This document shows positions 62,981 through 64,000 of a stretch of 64,000 bases of DNA, in pieces (position 1 is the stretch's first letter; each line of letters begins with the position of its first letter). The position numbers and the translations under genes were made by a program. The notes under the pieces are model-generated. The model saw nothing but the letters and a program-made list of their open reading frames with translations. It was not told the origin of the DNA and made no database searches. The stretch lies in assembly GCF_003696345.1 (NCBI RefSeq), contig NZ_RFLX01000017.1:27959-91958 (forward strand), read 5' to 3'. This DNA is from Teichococcus wenyumeiae (GTDB lineage: Bacteria > Pseudomonadota > Alphaproteobacteria > Acetobacterales > Acetobacteraceae).

Positions 62981-64000
62981 GAGCGGAGGGGGGCTGGATG
63001 TGGCATGCCGGAGGAACGGCAGGGAGCCTTGCTGGCCACGGGCCAGGCGGCCTGCTGCAAGTGCCTCGGGCCGGCCCGGGGCAGCAGACCTGATCTTCGC
63101 GTGTCTGTTGTCAGGAGCCGCGAACCGGATGCTGCCCTCATGGAGGTGCCGGCACGGCAAGGTCACATGCCTGGTAGCCGAGCGCGACAAGGGCATCGAG
63201 CGGCTGGGGGAGCGGGCGGTGGAGCATGCCTTGGGTCTCACGGCGGCTTCACCCAGGGCTAGGCGGCTGTCAGGCCCTGATCGTCAGGGGCAGGAAGCGC
63301 TGTAACCGGCTGAGCGGATGCACTGGCGCATGGAGGCGTGAGAAGGTTGGTCGTGCGAGTGTGCCGAGGCGAAGCCAGGGAGGCACCAGGGGCATCGGGC
63401 GTCGCACCCATAAACTGTCGCAAGGCAGCGGGTAAGGAGGATGCGGCACCGGTGATCCCTGCCATCTTGAAGGATGTTAAGGGTGGCCGGCTCCTACGTC
63501 TGCCTGGGACGGCCGACCTGCCCAAGAGTCATTGTGAAGTCTGACCGTAAGGCACCGCTTCTGTTGTCCGTCATGGGGCCGAGCCGCCTTTGGAAAGTCG
63601 GATGCAAGACCTTGGACCAGGGCCACATGGACCCCGTCCCTTGCTTTGGCCGCGAGGCGGACATTTCCTTCGAGAAGGTGAAAAAAAGCCCTTGATGGCA
63701 GCAGCGTCGGGCATTATATCGGCGCTCTCGCAGCGAGGCGGTGCTCTTTCAGGTTTCCGGCGGTTGGTGGCGCTCCTGAGCGTGGCCGGCTTCTTCGGAG
63801 ACAAAGACGTCGTCTTGGTTGTGGGTTTGATCTTGGCGCCTTTAGGTCCAGATCTCTTGCTCTCGCTGAAATGCAGGGGCGCACCTAGTCGGCTAACGCC
63901 GGCTTGGTTGTTCTTTCAAAATTGCATCAGTCTTCTGGAAGTAAGCAGATTGGCTTAGCTGTTGCTTGATTGATCCTGACGGTGAGTTGGGATGGGTTGG
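62981..64000. other. Last kilobase, no recognisable gene
   Basis: After the lyase gene no frame longer than about 120 codons shows a ribosome-binding site or family pattern, on either strand. Base composition falls steadily from about 63450 to the right edge, with GC clearly below the window average. This could be degraded or transferred DNA, or the start of a region whose gene lies beyond the edge. No inverted repeats of an insertion sequence were recognised at the edge. Confidence 0.45.

Noticed and set aside
63590..63958. 122-codon frame near the right edge with a hydrophobic middle
   Set aside because: A start without ribosome-binding site and no family pattern. The hydrophobic segment may be accidental.

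Overview
The window is about 64 kb of very GC-rich DNA (roughly 70% G+C by eye), densely packed and mostly protein-coding. Gene content points to an alphaproteobacterium of the Acetobacteraceae, most like Roseomonas and relatives. The pointers are several orphan Bug-type (tripartite tricarboxylate transporter) binding proteins, GntR/FCD regulators beside organic-acid genes, a mannitol ABC locus, an Lrp-controlled putA and an HWE-family kinase. The placement is inference. No rRNA, tRNA, CRISPR array, intact insertion sequence or phage gene was seen.

Layout. 0-8.3 kb: end of a GntR regulator, then a minus-strand mannitol catabolic operon (mannitol 2-dehydrogenase, binding protein, two permeases, ATPase, fructokinase) with an MFS exporter at its end. 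8.4-12.4 kb: organic-acid genes (Bug binding protein, tartrate/D-malate-type dehydrogenase, divergent GntR regulator, 2-hydroxyacid dehydrogenase). 12.8-15.0 kb: a DUF3649-PepSY-DUF3325 membrane operon of the kind linked to siderophore uptake. 15.2-18.6 kb: an Hpt-like small protein and a four-PAS HWE kinase. 18.7-24.7 kb: phosphoribosyltransferase, Bug protein plus carboxymuconolactone-decarboxylase-like protein, a large zinc metalloprotease and a formate/nitrite-type channel. 24.8-37.2 kb: a stress and signalling region with a short hibernation factor, a Cache-type kinase, an OmpW-like porin, a three-gene operon (N-acyl amino acid synthase-like protein, membrane methyltransferase, GGDEF/EAL protein), XRE and AraC regulators, two Rnk-like proteins and a DUF4142 lipoprotein. 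37.4-48.9 kb: SIS isomerase, amidohydrolase plus MFS carrier, AraC regulator, fumarase C, S9 peptidase, peptide-type binding protein, Bug protein and an FMN 2-hydroxyacid oxidase. 49.0-51.8 kb: Bug protein with an unusual aconitase-type large/small subunit pair. 51.8-56.1 kb: PutA and a divergent Lrp regulator. 56.1-63.0 kb: GntR regulator divergent from a five-gene operon (ABC importer, CoA transferase, CoA-ester lyase). The last kilobase has no recognisable gene.

Two places look most worth pursuing. One is the minus-strand operon at 28.9-32.6 kb, which could make, methylate and sense a lipid-like signal and turn it into c-di-GMP changes. The other is the aconitase-fold pair at 50.0-51.8 kb, which keeps the iron-sulfur cysteines but has lost the standard catalytic DSH and GSSRE motifs in both subunits. 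Several sites look like operators or stress-sigma promoters: palindromes beside GntR and Lrp regulators, and EcfG-like -35/-10 pairs upstream of hpf and the DUF4142 gene. All promoters, operators and terminators here were read by eye.
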